From: Psychrobacillus sp048572895
GTDB lineage: Bacteria; Bacillota; Bacilli; Bacillales_A; Planococcaceae
Assembly: GCF_048572895.1 (NCBI RefSeq)
Contig: NZ_CP183878.1
Location: 2,542,001-2,606,000, forward strand
Direction of reading: 5' to 3'
DNA: 64,000 nucleotides
The notes under the pieces were generated by a model that saw nothing but the letters and a program-made list of their open reading frames with translations, was not told the origin of the DNA and did no database searches. Shown in pieces: positions 16,462 through 25,725 of this stretch. The stretch's first letter is position 1; every line of letters starts with the position of its first letter. The translations under genes and the position numbers were made by a program.

Positions 16462-17200
16462 AGCACCATTTAAACTCAAAACCTATTTCAATCGTTTCCG
16501 GTGGGCTTTGGACAGATTTGTTGCTATAATATTATCGGATAATTTTTTGAGAGGCTGGTCGTGACTGACGTCACGACCAGCCTCCCTTTTCTCGGTAATC
16601 TTATGGCGCTTGTCTGTCCGTCGCCCACCTACAACTTTGGGAAACAGTCCAGTGCCTTTTCGGATAACTAAGGAAAAGATACTTTCTTATTCATAGAGTA
16701 AGCGCCCGAAGATACAATTTCGGTCGCTACTTTGCTTTTTTATTTTGAGAACACTTACTATTTTTCTTTAATCCACTAATATAAAAGAAAAGCTACTTTC
16801 TTCTTCATTAGATAATAGCATTTATCATTCAAAAATGATTATTTTTATCACTTTCTAAATTTGATCAATCTTATCATCCATGCGATAGGCTATGCAAACT
16901 CTTCTTGTTGGATCCTACTTGCTTAATTGATTGTAGTGAAAGGTGGCGACTCCATCGGGATAAGCGAGAAAGTCGAGACCCCGCAGGGAGCGTCTTGATG
17001 GAACAAAGGCTAAGAGCACCACCACGCGATCGCAACGCCTTCGTGACCAACATCCTGTTGGCCTGAGGAGGCTCAGCCTCGCCCGCGGAAAGCGTCCACC
17101 TGTTTATGCATCGCTTCACTAGCTTCGAAACATGAAAGTGCGTTGTAACGAAAATCATTAGTATCATTGGATAGATTCTAATATGTTATACTTTCTCATT
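16462..17200 (+). repeat. Composite repeat, copy D
   Basis: This fills the 800-bp gap between pyk and fxsA. All blocks are present. The middle helix is best preserved here: GGTGGGC (16500-16506) and GGACAGA (16510-16516) pair exactly with 16613-16619 and 16623-16629. The outer helix is eroded. The block-2 hairpin reads AGCG.CCGAA (16701-16710) against TTCGG.CGCT (16719-16728). The nested segment (16999-17063) is inverted relative to copies A and B. Confidence 0.85.
16549..16586 (+). other. Hairpin of repeat copy D
   Basis: GAGGCTGGTCGTGAC (16551-16565) pairs over 15 bp with 16570-16584 around a TGAC loop; one mismatch and one more pair extend it. A CTTTTC tract follows. Confidence 0.8.
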
Positions 17201-17201
17201 C

Positions 17202-17235
17202 AATAAAAGCCTCACCTTTTAGGGTGAGGCATTTT
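17202..17235 (-). terminator. pyk terminator
   Basis: GCCTCACC (17209-17216) pairs with GGTGAGGC (17223-17230), flanked by AAAA and TTTT. It lies directly below the pyk stop. Confidence 0.85.
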
Positions 17236-17236
17236 C

Positions 17237-18997
17237 TTAAATTATGCTAGCGTGACCATGATAGATAAATCCACTTTCAGCATCTATCGTTAATTCTTGG
17301 CCATTTTTTATAAGAGTAGTGGCATCTTTAACACCTACAATAACTGGCACACCTAAACTAAGTCCAACAACTGCAGCATGGCTAGTTAAACCACCCTCTT
17401 CTGTGATTAAACCTCTGCATTTTTCAATACTAGGGACCATATCACGGTCAGATCCTAATGTCACAATTATACTATCCGATGTATCTTGTCCGGCTAATTC
17501 TTCTGCATTATTCACAACTATTGCTTTTCCAAATGCAGTACTTTTTCCAATACCTTGCCCTCTTGCAACTAAGTCTCCAATAATATGTACCTTCATCAAG
17601 TTTGTTGTACCCGCTTCTCCAACAGGAACACCAGCTGTGATCACTACTAAGTCGCCATGGGTCACATAATGATGAAGAATACTTTCTTCCACAGCATCCT
17701 CTAAAATCTCATCCGTAGAATGTGCTTTTTTTCCAACTATCGGATATACTCCCCAAACTAATGTAAGCTTTCTAGATGGAGTAGCTGAAGAAGTCACTGC
17801 AATTATCGGAACACCAGGTCTAAATTTAGCAATCATTTTTGCAGTATATCCACTTTCGGTTGGTGCAATAACTGCTTTTACCTTTAAATTTATCGCTGTG
17901 TGTGCAACAGCTTGACCTATAGCATCCGTTAGGTTTACATCACGTGCTTTACTAATTTTCGTTACATTTTCACGATAATCTACTGCATTTTCTGTACGAC
18001 GGGCTATTTTATCCATCGTTTGAACAGCCTCTACCGGATAAAGCCCTGCCGCTGTTTCTCCAGAAAGCATAATTGCATCTGTTCCATCAAATATAGCATT
18101 TGCAACGTCACTTGCTTCTGCGCGAGTTGGTCTTGGGTTTCGTTGCATAGAATCGAGCATTTGAGTAGCTGTAATAACAGGTTTTCCAGCTTCGTTACAT
18201 TTTGTAATTAGTTTCTTTTGAACCAAAGGAACTTCTTCAGCAGGAATTTCAACACCTAAATCTCCTCTTGCAACCATTAGGCCATCAGATACTTGAATAA
18301 TTTCATCAATATTATCTACGCCTTCTTGGTTTTCGATCTTAGGAATAATTTGAATATGTGCACCATTATTTTCTTCTAGTAGTTTACGGATTTCTAACAC
18401 ATCTTTTGCACGACGTACGAAAGAAGCAGCAACAAAGTCTATATCCTGCTCAATACCAAAAAGAATATCCGCAGCATCTTTTTCTGTCATACCAGGTAAT
18501 TGAACGGATACACCGGGTACATTGACACCTTTGTTATTTTTTAAAGTTCCTGCATTTTGAATATAAGTGGAAATAATTCCATTTTCTTTATCAATTTTTT
18601 GAACGATTAATTCAATTAGTCCATCATCTAATAGAATGACAGAACCTTCGTGAACATCCTCGATTAATTTATCATAGGAAATAGAGAAGCGCTCTAAAGT
18701 ACCTAACACTTCTGTCATCGAAATTTCAATTGTTTGGCCAGATTCAAGCTCAAGAGCACCATTTTCCATTTTATGTGTGCGGATTTCCGGTCCTTTTGTA
18801 TCCAATAAAATACCAACAACTTTACCTGTTTTCTTAGATACTTTACGAATCGTTTGAATTCTTGCAGAATGTTCCTCGTGATTTCCATGTGAAAAATTCA
18901 ATCTGGCAACATTCATACCTGCATTAATTAATTTCTCTAACATTTCCTCTGATTCACTTGCGGGTCCAATTGTACAAACTATTTTAGTTTTTCTCAT
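17237..18997 (-). CDS. pyk: Pyruvate kinase with C-terminal PEP-utilizer-like domain
   Basis: Phosphoenolpyruvate + ADP to pyruvate + ATP; 586 aa, the bacillary long form. The N-terminal barrel has MRKTKIVCTIGPAS, RLNFSHG and the Lys/metal signature IIPKIENQEG, then MVARGDLGVE and SGETAAGLYPVEAV. The last ~110 residues (GKAIVVNN...EEGGLTSHAAVVG) resemble the phospho-histidine mobile domain of PEP synthase. The open frame extends 36 codons upstream into pfkA, but AAAGGA supports the start at 18997. It follows pfkA after 37 bases, presumably in one operon. Confidence 0.97.
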   Translation of the reverse strand: MRKTKIVCTIGPASESEEMLEKLINAGMNVARLNFSHGNHEEHSARIQTIRKVSKKTGKVVGILLDTKGPEIRTHKMENGALELESGQTIEISMTEVLGTLERFSISYDKLIEDVHEGSVILLDDGLIELIVQKIDKENGIISTYIQNAGTLKNNKGVNVPGVSVQLPGMTEKDAADILFGIEQDIDFVAASFVRRAKDVLEIRKLLEENNGAHIQIIPKIENQEGVDNIDEIIQVSDGLMVARGDLGVEIPAEEVPLVQKKLITKCNEAGKPVITATQMLDSMQRNPRPTRAEASDVANAIFDGTDAIMLSGETAAGLYPVEAVQTMDKIARRTENAVDYRENVTKISKARDVNLTDAIGQAVAHTAINLKVKAVIAPTESGYTAKMIAKFRPGVPIIAVTSSATPSRKLTLVWGVYPIVGKKAHSTDEILEDAVEESILHHYVTHGDLVVITAGVPVGEAGTTNLMKVHIIGDLVARGQGIGKSTAFGKAIVVNNAEELAGQDTSDSIIVTLGSDRDMVPSIEKCRGLITEEGGLTSHAAVVGLSLGVPVIVGVKDATTLIKNGQELTIDAESGFIYHGHASII

Positions 18998-19034
18998 TGT
19001 ACAGTCCTTTCTATAATGGAAAGATATTTCCTCA

Positions 19035-19994
19035 TTAGATTGATAGTTCTTTAGATAATTGATACATAGATATATCAAATTCTTCATGTTTTTCAAATGC
19101 TTCATTCATATCATAGTCTACCACTTGATGATTCTGTATGCCAATCGCACGCCCACCGTTTCCAGTTAGAAGAACTTCTACAGCTTTTGCTCCAAATAAA
19201 CTTGCCAGCACACGATCGCGACCTGTTGGTGAACCACCACGTTGAATATGTCCAAGGACCGAAACTCTAGTCTCAATATCTGCTAAATCCTTAAGTTTAC
19301 TAGCAAATTCTCCGCCACTCATCACACCCTCAGCAACAATAATAATACTATGCTTTTTCCCACGCTCTGAACCGCTTTTTAGACGTTCAACAATCTCATC
19401 CATATTTATCTCTACTTCAGGAATAATAATAGTTTCTGCTCCACCAGCAACACCAGCCCATAAAGCAAGATCTCCTGCATCTCTTCCCATTACTTCCACG
19501 ATAAATGTACGTTCATGAGATGTTGCAGTATCTCTGATTTTATCGATACTTTCAATCACTGTATTTAAAGCTGTATCAAATCCGAGTGTATAATCTGTAC
19601 CAGGAATATCATTATCTATTGTTCCTGGTATTCCTACACAAGGGAAACCATTTTCCGTTAACTTCATAGAACCACGATAAGAACCATCCCCACCGATAAT
19701 TACTAATCCTTCAATACCATGAGCTTTTAGCTGCTCTATTGCTTTTTGTTGCCCTTCCTCTGTCCGGAACTCTGGACATCTTGCAGAAAATAGTTTTGTT
19801 CCACCTCTTTGAATAATGTCCCCTACAGAACCCAGGTCTAGAACTTCCATTTTACCATCAATTAAGCCTTGGTAGCCATGGAAAATACCAACTACTTCAA
19901 GCCCCTCATAGATGGCCTTTCTTACAACAGCACGAATAGCCGCGTTCATGCCGGGAGCATCTCCTCCACTTGTTAATACACCAATTCTCTTCAT
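19035..19994 (-). CDS. pfkA: ATP-dependent 6-phosphofructokinase
   Basis: Commits fructose 6-phosphate to glycolysis; 319 aa, the standard PfkA length. Seen: the ATP site GVLTSGGDAPGMNAAIRA, GGDGSYRG, the catalytic PGTIDNDIPGTD with its Asp, the EVMGRDAG substrate loop and HIQRGGSPTGRDR. GGAGGAGAAACAG fixes the start; a 15-codon upstream extension is ignored. The accA terminator ends only about 55 bases upstream, so any separate promoter is compact; a TATTAT is present but no good -35. Confidence 0.97.
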   Translation of the reverse strand: MKRIGVLTSGGDAPGMNAAIRAVVRKAIYEGLEVVGIFHGYQGLIDGKMEVLDLGSVGDIIQRGGTKLFSARCPEFRTEEGQQKAIEQLKAHGIEGLVIIGGDGSYRGSMKLTENGFPCVGIPGTIDNDIPGTDYTLGFDTALNTVIESIDKIRDTATSHERTFIVEVMGRDAGDLALWAGVAGGAETIIIPEVEINMDEIVERLKSGSERGKKHSIIIVAEGVMSGGEFASKLKDLADIETRVSVLGHIQRGGSPTGRDRVLASLFGAKAVEVLLTGNGGRAIGIQNHQVVDYDMNEAFEKHEEFDISMYQLSKELSI

Positions 19995-20046
19995 CTGTTT
20001 CTCCTCCATACAATGAATTTCATAATACAAGCTTATCATGAAATCA

Positions 20047-20080
20047 ATTAAAAAAAAATGCGTCGTTTCTGACGCATTTT
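20047..20080 (-). terminator. accA terminator
   Basis: AAAATGCGTC (20055-20064) pairs with GACGCATTTT (20071-20080), followed by eight T on the minus strand. The arm overlaps the accA stop codon. Confidence 0.9.
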
Positions 20081-21032
20081 ATTCATTAAATTCCCCAATA
20101 TTTTTAAATTTAGAATATCGATTTTCGATTAGCTCGTCCGGTGTTAAATTCGCTAATTCCTTTAACGAAGTAAGGAGAGTTTCCTTCATATATTCAGCCT
20201 GGGCCTCTATATCTTTATGAGCTCCTCCATGAACTTCGGTTATAACAGTATCAATGATACCCATTTTCTTTAAATCAGGTGCAGTAATTTTCATCGCTTC
20301 TGCAGCTTGTTTTGCTAAGGATGCATCCTTCCAAAGAATGGATGCTGCTCCTTCTGGTGAAATAACAGAGTACGTAGAGTTTTCCAACATGTGAATATGA
20401 TTAGCTAGACCTAATGCTAATGCTCCTCCACTTCCACCTTCTCCAATAACAACACTTATTACCGGTACTTTAAGTCCAGCCATTTCTACTAAGTTTCGAG
20501 CTATGGCTTCACTTTGGCCCCGTTCCTCCGCTGCTTTTCCTGGATAAGCACCTTTTGTATCAATCATACAAATAATCGGACGATTAAATTTTTCTGCTTG
20601 TTTCATTAATCGCAGGGCTTTTCGATACCCCTCTGGATGAGGCATACCAAAATTACGTTTAATATTCTCTTTTGTATCTAACCCTCTTTGATGTCCAATA
20701 ATTGTTATTGGTTTTCCTTCAAACAACGCTATTCCACCTATAATTGCCGCGTCGTCTCCGTAAAATCTATCTCCATGAAGTTCAATAAATTTTGTACATA
20801 ATAATTGAATATAATCTCTTGTTGTGGGACGACTAGGGTGACGAGCAACCTGTACCCGGTCCCAAGGCTCCATATTTTCATATATCTCTTGTTCTAATTT
20901 CTCTAGTCTTGCTTCTAGATTGACAATTTCTGCTGACATGTCTACGTCAGCACTCACTGTATACTCTTTCAATTCTTCTATTTTTGTTTTTAATTGTACA
21001 ATTGGTTCTTCGAAAGGTAGTACTTTTACCAT
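20079..21032 (-). CDS. accA: Acetyl-CoA carboxylase, carboxyltransferase alpha
   Basis: With AccD transfers CO2 from biotin-BCCP to acetyl-CoA, making malonyl-CoA for fatty acid synthesis; 317 aa. A coiled N-terminus (about 1-50) precedes the crotonase-fold domain with RHPSRPTTRDYI, FGMPHPEGYRKALRLM, IDTKGAYPGKAAEERGQSE, and the oxyanion-loop glycines in VIGEGGSGGALAL. Its start overlaps the accD end by 7 bases, with AAGGAGGACG as ribosome site. Confidence 0.97.
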   Translation of the reverse strand: MVKVLPFEEPIVQLKTKIEELKEYTVSADVDMSAEIVNLEARLEKLEQEIYENMEPWDRVQVARHPSRPTTRDYIQLLCTKFIELHGDRFYGDDAAIIGGIALFEGKPITIIGHQRGLDTKENIKRNFGMPHPEGYRKALRLMKQAEKFNRPIICMIDTKGAYPGKAAEERGQSEAIARNLVEMAGLKVPVISVVIGEGGSGGALALGLANHIHMLENSTYSVISPEGAASILWKDASLAKQAAEAMKITAPDLKKMGIIDTVITEVHGGAHKDIEAQAEYMKETLLTSLKELANLTPDELIENRYSKFKNIGEFNE

Positions 21033-21898
21033 TTTGCGTCCTCCTTAGTCGTATGAAGATGAACAATGGAAGCAACTTTTTCCCGCATTTCTTTTCGATG
21101 AATAATGACATCTAGCTGCCCATGATTCAATAGAAACTCAGCAGTTTGAAAATCTTCTGGAAGTTTTTCTCGCACTGTTTGTTCAATGACTCGTCTACCA
21201 GCAAAGCCGATTAATGCTTTAGGCTCAGCAATATTAATATCTCCTACCGATGCGAAACTCGCAGAAACTCCTCCCGTCGTAGGATGCGTAAGAATAGAAA
21301 TATATAATAGTCCATGATCGCTATGTCTTCTTAAAGCAACAGACGTTTTAGCCATTTGCATTAGAGAAAGAACGCCTTCTTGCATTCTTGCACCTCCACT
21401 TGCAGTGAAAATAATAAAAGGAATACCGAGCTCTGTAGCTTTCTCAACAGCTCTCGTAATTTTCTCGCCCACTACGGAACCCATAGATCCCATTCTAAAA
21501 TGTGAATCCATAATTGCTACAACGACTTGTTGTCCATCCAGCTTTCCAACTCCAGTAAGAACAGCTTCGTTCAATCCCGTCTTTTGTGCATCCGCCTTTA
21601 TCTTTTCCGTATAGCTTGGGAAATTCAAAGGATTCACTGTTTCTAGATGATCATCCATCGATTCAAATGTATTTTCATCTAGAAAAATTTCTACACGCTC
21701 CCAAGCAGTCATTTTCATATGGTGATCACAAGTAGGACATACTTTTAAATTTTTCATCAAGTCTTTTGTAAATACATTTTTTCTACACTCTGGGCATTTC
21801 ATCATAATGCCTTCAGGTACATCATGTTTTGCTTTTTCAGTCGGTATTGTGGCGTATTTTTTCTTTTGATTTTTTCTAAATATATCTCGAATGCTCAT
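21026..21898 (-). CDS. accD: Acetyl-CoA carboxylase, carboxyltransferase beta
   Basis: Beta half of the carboxyltransferase, 290 aa. The N-terminal zinc ribbon is complete (MKCPECRKNVF, then VCPTCDHH), giving Cys-x2-Cys twice. The carboxyltransferase core includes GSMGSVVGEKITRA, FTASGGARMQEG and THPTTGGVSASFA. It begins directly after the gntR stop, inside one operon gntR-accD-accA. Confidence 0.97.
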   Translation of the reverse strand: MSIRDIFRKNQKKKYATIPTEKAKHDVPEGIMMKCPECRKNVFTKDLMKNLKVCPTCDHHMKMTAWERVEIFLDENTFESMDDHLETVNPLNFPSYTEKIKADAQKTGLNEAVLTGVGKLDGQQVVVAIMDSHFRMGSMGSVVGEKITRAVEKATELGIPFIIFTASGGARMQEGVLSLMQMAKTSVALRRHSDHGLLYISILTHPTTGGVSASFASVGDINIAEPKALIGFAGRRVIEQTVREKLPEDFQTAEFLLNHGQLDVIIHRKEMREKVASIVHLHTTKEDAKW

Positions 21899-22543
21899 TT
21901 ATACATCTCCCCTATTAATTAGCAAAAGCCATTCATTATATAGAGATATCGCTTGGTTTTCTTCTCCATTTTGTAAAGCAGTAAGAAGTTTAATCCAAAG
22001 GGACTTCTCTTCTAGACTCATATTTTCTCGGTAAGGCTCTCCTGCAAACTGTTTCAACAAAAACCATATTTTTAAACTTAATCGATTATCAGAGATGATA
22101 ATAATTTCACGAATAATATCTTCTCGAATTATTTCTTCTACTATAAGTTTTTCTTTAAAGGCGTCCCATATATGTAGTTCATAAAGTCTCTTGGAGTTAC
22201 AAATCGTATGGATTGCATCCTTCTCTAATGCTTTTCTTGTTGTATGCACATCTTCCTTCGACTTAGACTCTTGTAGGATAAATGTGGATAGCAGCTCAAC
22301 TAGCCGATGTTTGCGATAATCCGATAGAAAAGTACCTTCTCCTCGACGTGTTTCTATTAGACCGAGTAATTCTAAACTCCTAAGCGCTTCCCTAACTGTT
22401 GACCTGCCTACTTGAAGTCGCTCTGCTAGCTCTCTTTCAGAAGGCAATTTACCACCAACAGAAACATTTTCTTCTGCAATTAGTTGCCTTAACTGCTTGA
22501 CTATTTCCAGAAACATTTTTTTAGGATTATTCGTTGGGTTCAT
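21899..22543 (-). CDS. GntR/FadR-type repressor of the acc operon
   Basis: 214-aa regulator. The N-terminal winged helix (about 5-75) has KLPSERELAERLQVGRSTVR and REALRSLELLGLIETRRGEGTF, the GntR signature. The rest is helical and short for an FCD ligand domain, without the clear Asp/His metal set. It is transcribed with accD-accA and has a palindrome over its own promoter, so autoregulation plus control of malonyl-CoA supply is likely; the effector is unknown. The B. subtilis regulator of lipid synthesis, FapR, is unrelated. GTGAGG precedes the ATG. Confidence 0.8.
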   Translation of the reverse strand: MNPTNNPKKMFLEIVKQLRQLIAEENVSVGGKLPSERELAERLQVGRSTVREALRSLELLGLIETRRGEGTFLSDYRKHRLVELLSTFILQESKSKEDVHTTRKALEKDAIHTICNSKRLYELHIWDAFKEKLIVEEIIREDIIREIIIISDNRLSLKIWFLLKQFAGEPYRENMSLEEKSLWIKLLTALQNGEENQAISLYNEWLLLINRGDV

Positions 22544-22570
22544 TGAGCCTCACTCTTCCATAAATTACAA

Positions 22571-22585
22571 AGTGGTCTGACCACT
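22571..22585 (-). promoter_or_regulatory. Palindromic operator upstream of gntR-accDA
   Basis: AGTGGTC-T-GACCACT is a perfect 7+1+7 palindrome 27 bases upstream of the gntR start. It contains TGGTCnGACCA, the kind of half-site bound by FadR/PdhR/LldR-type GntR proteins. A possible promoter lies just upstream (TTGTAC, then an A/T-rich -10 near TATTAATT). Confidence 0.7.
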
Positions 22586-22620
22586 CATAATTAATAGCAT
22601 ACAAAAGATTTGTACAAACG

Positions 22621-22653
22621 TAAAGAAAAAACTGCATATTAGATCAGCAGTTT
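22621..22653 (-). terminator. dnaE terminator
   Basis: AAACTGC (22628-22634) pairs with GCAGTTT (22647-22653), followed by TTTTCTTTA on the minus strand. It overlaps the dnaE stop. Confidence 0.65.
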
Positions 22654-25600
22654 ACTTCTCCATATATTTAGTAATGATTTGAGAGCGACCATTTCTGCGT
22701 TCGGACTTTCCAGTTATAACAAGCATTTCCTGCTCTTTTAATAATGTATTGAATTTTGCATATTCCTCTGGAAAAAGGGTTACTGACAGGCTGGCAGTAT
22801 CGTCCTGTACAGTTAGAAAAGCCATTGCTTCTCCTTTTTTTGTACGGATTCGTTTTATGTCCTGTATTAGACCGACTATCTTTACAGACATATCTTTTGT
22901 TGTCTGCAATATATCCCAAATATTTATAAATTTATCTGTCAACATTTTTTTCTTAGATACTGTAGGATGCTCTGAAAAGTATTGACCTAAAACTTCTTTT
23001 TCATATTGCAACTTCTCCATAATTGGAAGTGGATCTGATTTTATATGCTTCGACTTGCCAAAGTGAGAAGCATCTCCACCAAATAAATCGGATTCCTCTG
23101 TAGGACTTATCAATTCGGCATATTTAACTGCAGCATCTAAAGTAGACAGCAGAGTAGATCTCTCATAACCAAATTCATCTAGGGCACCTGCTTTGATCAA
23201 TGGTTCTACATTTTTTCTAGTAAAATGAACTGCAGATAAATCGGAGGCAAACTCAAAAATATCCTCCCATTTGGTTTCTCTTTCTAAACGCTTCTGTAAT
23301 AATTTTTGTATAAAATTATAGGAAACTCCTTTTATAGCTTGTAGCCCGAACCGCACCGCTCCCTTTTCAACTGTAAAGAAGTGTTGGCTACGGAATATGG
23401 ATGGTGCTAAAATCTTCATGCCATTTTGTCTCATTTCCATCATTAGCTCATTTATCTTTGCTTGGTTGCCGGTAGCAACGCTCAATAATGCACTATAAAA
23501 AGCTACTGGGAAATGTGCTTTTAAATAAGCCATTTGAAAAGAAATAACACTATAGGCCACAGCATGACTTTTTGGAAAACCATAGTCAGCAAATCGAACG
23601 ATTAAATCATAAACAGCTGATGCTGTTTGTTCGGAATGCCCCTGTTGAATAGCTTTTTGAACAAAATGTACACGTTCACTTTGTAAAACTTCTCGATTTT
23701 TTTTGCTCACCGCTCTACGTAACAAATCGGCTTCTCCAAATGTAAAGCCAGCCATTTTAGAGGCAATTTGCATAATCTGCTCCTGGTAAACTATAATGCC
23801 ATATGTTTCTTTTAAAATTGGTTCCAATATCGGATGTTCATAAGTTACTGGTGCTTGACCTGCTTTGCGCTTTGCATATAAAGGAATGCTTTCCATTGGA
23901 CCTGGACGAAATAGTGCATTGACTGCAACGACGTCTTCAAACTTTGTTGGATTGATTTGTTTAAGAGCTTGTCGCATTCCGGCTGATTCCAATTGAAATA
24001 CACCTGTAGTATCACCTTGCTGGAGTAACTGAAAGGTCAATTCATCATCGAGCGGAATTTCGGATAATTTAAATGGATTTGATTGCTTATAATTAATGAT
24101 TTTCAAAATTCTTTCAATAATCGTCAAATTTCGTAGCCCTAAAAAGTCCATTTTGAGTAACCCAACTTGTTCTACTTCCTTCATCGGCCATTGTGTCAAA
24201 TAGACATCCTCATGCCCATTTTGAATAGGTATTACGTCCACTAACGGAACTGGTGATAATACCACCCCTGCTGCATGCGTAGAGGCATTCCTTGGTAGCC
24301 CCTCTAAAGCAAGTGCGACCTGAAACCATTTTTTTCGAATGTCTTCTGTTTGTATAAACTCACGTAATTTCTCAGACATCGTATATGCTTCTTTTAACGT
24401 GATCCCTGGCTTTGCAGGTATAAAAGATGAAATAGCCTCCAAAGTGGTGGACTCAAATCCAAACACTCTAGCAACTTCTCTAGCCGCTGCTTTTGCAGAC
24501 AATGTACCAAACGTAATAATTTGAGAGACATAGTTCTTTCCATACTTCTCTACGACATATTGAATAACTTCCATCCTTCTCGAATCCGCAAAATCAATAT
24601 CAATATCTGGCATTGTAATTCGTTCTGGATTTAAAAATCGCTCAAATAGTAAACCATAACGAAGGGGATCTACGTCGGTAATATTCAAAGAAAATGCTAC
24701 AAGTGAACTGGCAGAAGATCCACGACCTGGACCAGTTAATATATTTTGTTGCTTAGCAAATTTCATAAAATCCTGAACGATTAAAAAATAGTCCTCATAG
24801 TTCATTTGGTTAATAATGGACAGTTCAAAATTTAGACGCTCTATATACGGCTTTGTAATTTCCTTAATCCGTTTACTCAGTCCATCCTCACAAAGTTCTC
24901 TTAAAAAGTCCTTAGAATTCTTCGTTTCAGGTAATGGATATTTAGGCATTATAGATGCTGGATCTTCCATGGCAACATTACAGCTATTTAGTAGCTGCTC
25001 TGTGTTTTCTATCCAGTTAGGAACATCAGAAAACCATTCACTCCATTCTTCACTGGAAAGGACATGAAGGGGATTGGAGGATGGCTTTAAGCGAGCATGA
25101 TCATTCATTTTTAACGATTGATCCATCGCATTTAACACTTCATATGCAAAGGCATCTTCTTTTTCTATGTATCGACTCATATGGAATGCGGTAATTGGTA
25201 TGGACAATTGTTCACCCAACTGAATGATTATTTCTTCGTGGTCCACTTTTTCACCATTTGGTCGCTCCATTGCTAGGTAGAAATGAACATTTCCAAATAT
25301 ACTTTGTAATTCGGTAAGCTGCTCTAACGAAGTAGAAGACTCTCCTTTACACACAGCGATCAATCCACTTTTATATGCTTCTAACCACCTCTTAGGTAGC
25401 GCGGTAATATCTCTGGTCTCGATACTACTCGATATTTTCAACAAATTTTCATAACCATTCTGATCTTTTGCATATAGCACCAGAGCCACAATAGTTGACT
25501 CTAATTGAACATTTATGGTGAGTCCAAATACAGGTTTAATCTTTTGCGCATGTAAAGCATGCCAAAAAGGCAGTAATCCATACAATCTACTATTTGTAAT

Positions 25601-25711
25601 GGCAGCCGCCCTTGTATTATTTTGTTTTAGCTTTTGCGTAAGTTGTTCCAATTGTATTGTGCTTTTCAGCATATCCGCTGATGTCACAATTTGTGGATAT
25701 ACTGTTTTCAT
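22652..25711 (-). CDS. dnaE: DNA polymerase III alpha subunit DnaE
   Basis: Lagging-strand primer-extending replicative polymerase, 1019 aa, shorter than the ~1115 aa of B. subtilis DnaE. The polymerase active site is intact: GPGRGSSASSLVAF, then PDIDIDFADSRR with the catalytic aspartates, and FRPGPMESIPLYAKRK. An OB fold sits near the C-terminus (VKIVGLIQDIKR...MAFLTVQDDTASL). The N-terminal PHP region starts YPQIVTSADMLKS instead of the usual H-x-H-S, so its metal motif is lost. The start at 25711 has GAGGTG 5 bases ahead; an in-frame GTG two codons upstream has none. Confidence 0.95.
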   Translation of the reverse strand: MKTVYPQIVTSADMLKSTIQLEQLTQKLKQNNTRAAAITNSRLYGLLPFWHALHAQKIKPVFGLTINVQLESTIVALVLYAKDQNGYENLLKISSSIETRDITALPKRWLEAYKSGLIAVCKGESSTSLEQLTELQSIFGNVHFYLAMERPNGEKVDHEEIIIQLGEQLSIPITAFHMSRYIEKEDAFAYEVLNAMDQSLKMNDHARLKPSSNPLHVLSSEEWSEWFSDVPNWIENTEQLLNSCNVAMEDPASIMPKYPLPETKNSKDFLRELCEDGLSKRIKEITKPYIERLNFELSIINQMNYEDYFLIVQDFMKFAKQQNILTGPGRGSSASSLVAFSLNITDVDPLRYGLLFERFLNPERITMPDIDIDFADSRRMEVIQYVVEKYGKNYVSQIITFGTLSAKAAAREVARVFGFESTTLEAISSFIPAKPGITLKEAYTMSEKLREFIQTEDIRKKWFQVALALEGLPRNASTHAAGVVLSPVPLVDVIPIQNGHEDVYLTQWPMKEVEQVGLLKMDFLGLRNLTIIERILKIINYKQSNPFKLSEIPLDDELTFQLLQQGDTTGVFQLESAGMRQALKQINPTKFEDVVAVNALFRPGPMESIPLYAKRKAGQAPVTYEHPILEPILKETYGIIVYQEQIMQIASKMAGFTFGEADLLRRAVSKKNREVLQSERVHFVQKAIQQGHSEQTASAVYDLIVRFADYGFPKSHAVAYSVISFQMAYLKAHFPVAFYSALLSVATGNQAKINELMMEMRQNGMKILAPSIFRSQHFFTVEKGAVRFGLQAIKGVSYNFIQKLLQKRLERETKWEDIFEFASDLSAVHFTRKNVEPLIKAGALDEFGYERSTLLSTLDAAVKYAELISPTEESDLFGGDASHFGKSKHIKSDPLPIMEKLQYEKEVLGQYFSEHPTVSKKKMLTDKFINIWDILQTTKDMSVKIVGLIQDIKRIRTKKGEAMAFLTVQDDTASLSVTLFPEEYAKFNTLLKEQEMLVITGKSERRNGRSQIITKYMEK

Positions 25712-25725
25712 GTACACACCTCAAT

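Noticed and set aside
20038..20220. Plus-strand frame opposite the end of accA
   Set aside because: It contains the accA terminator and reads antisense to a conserved gene; a shadow.
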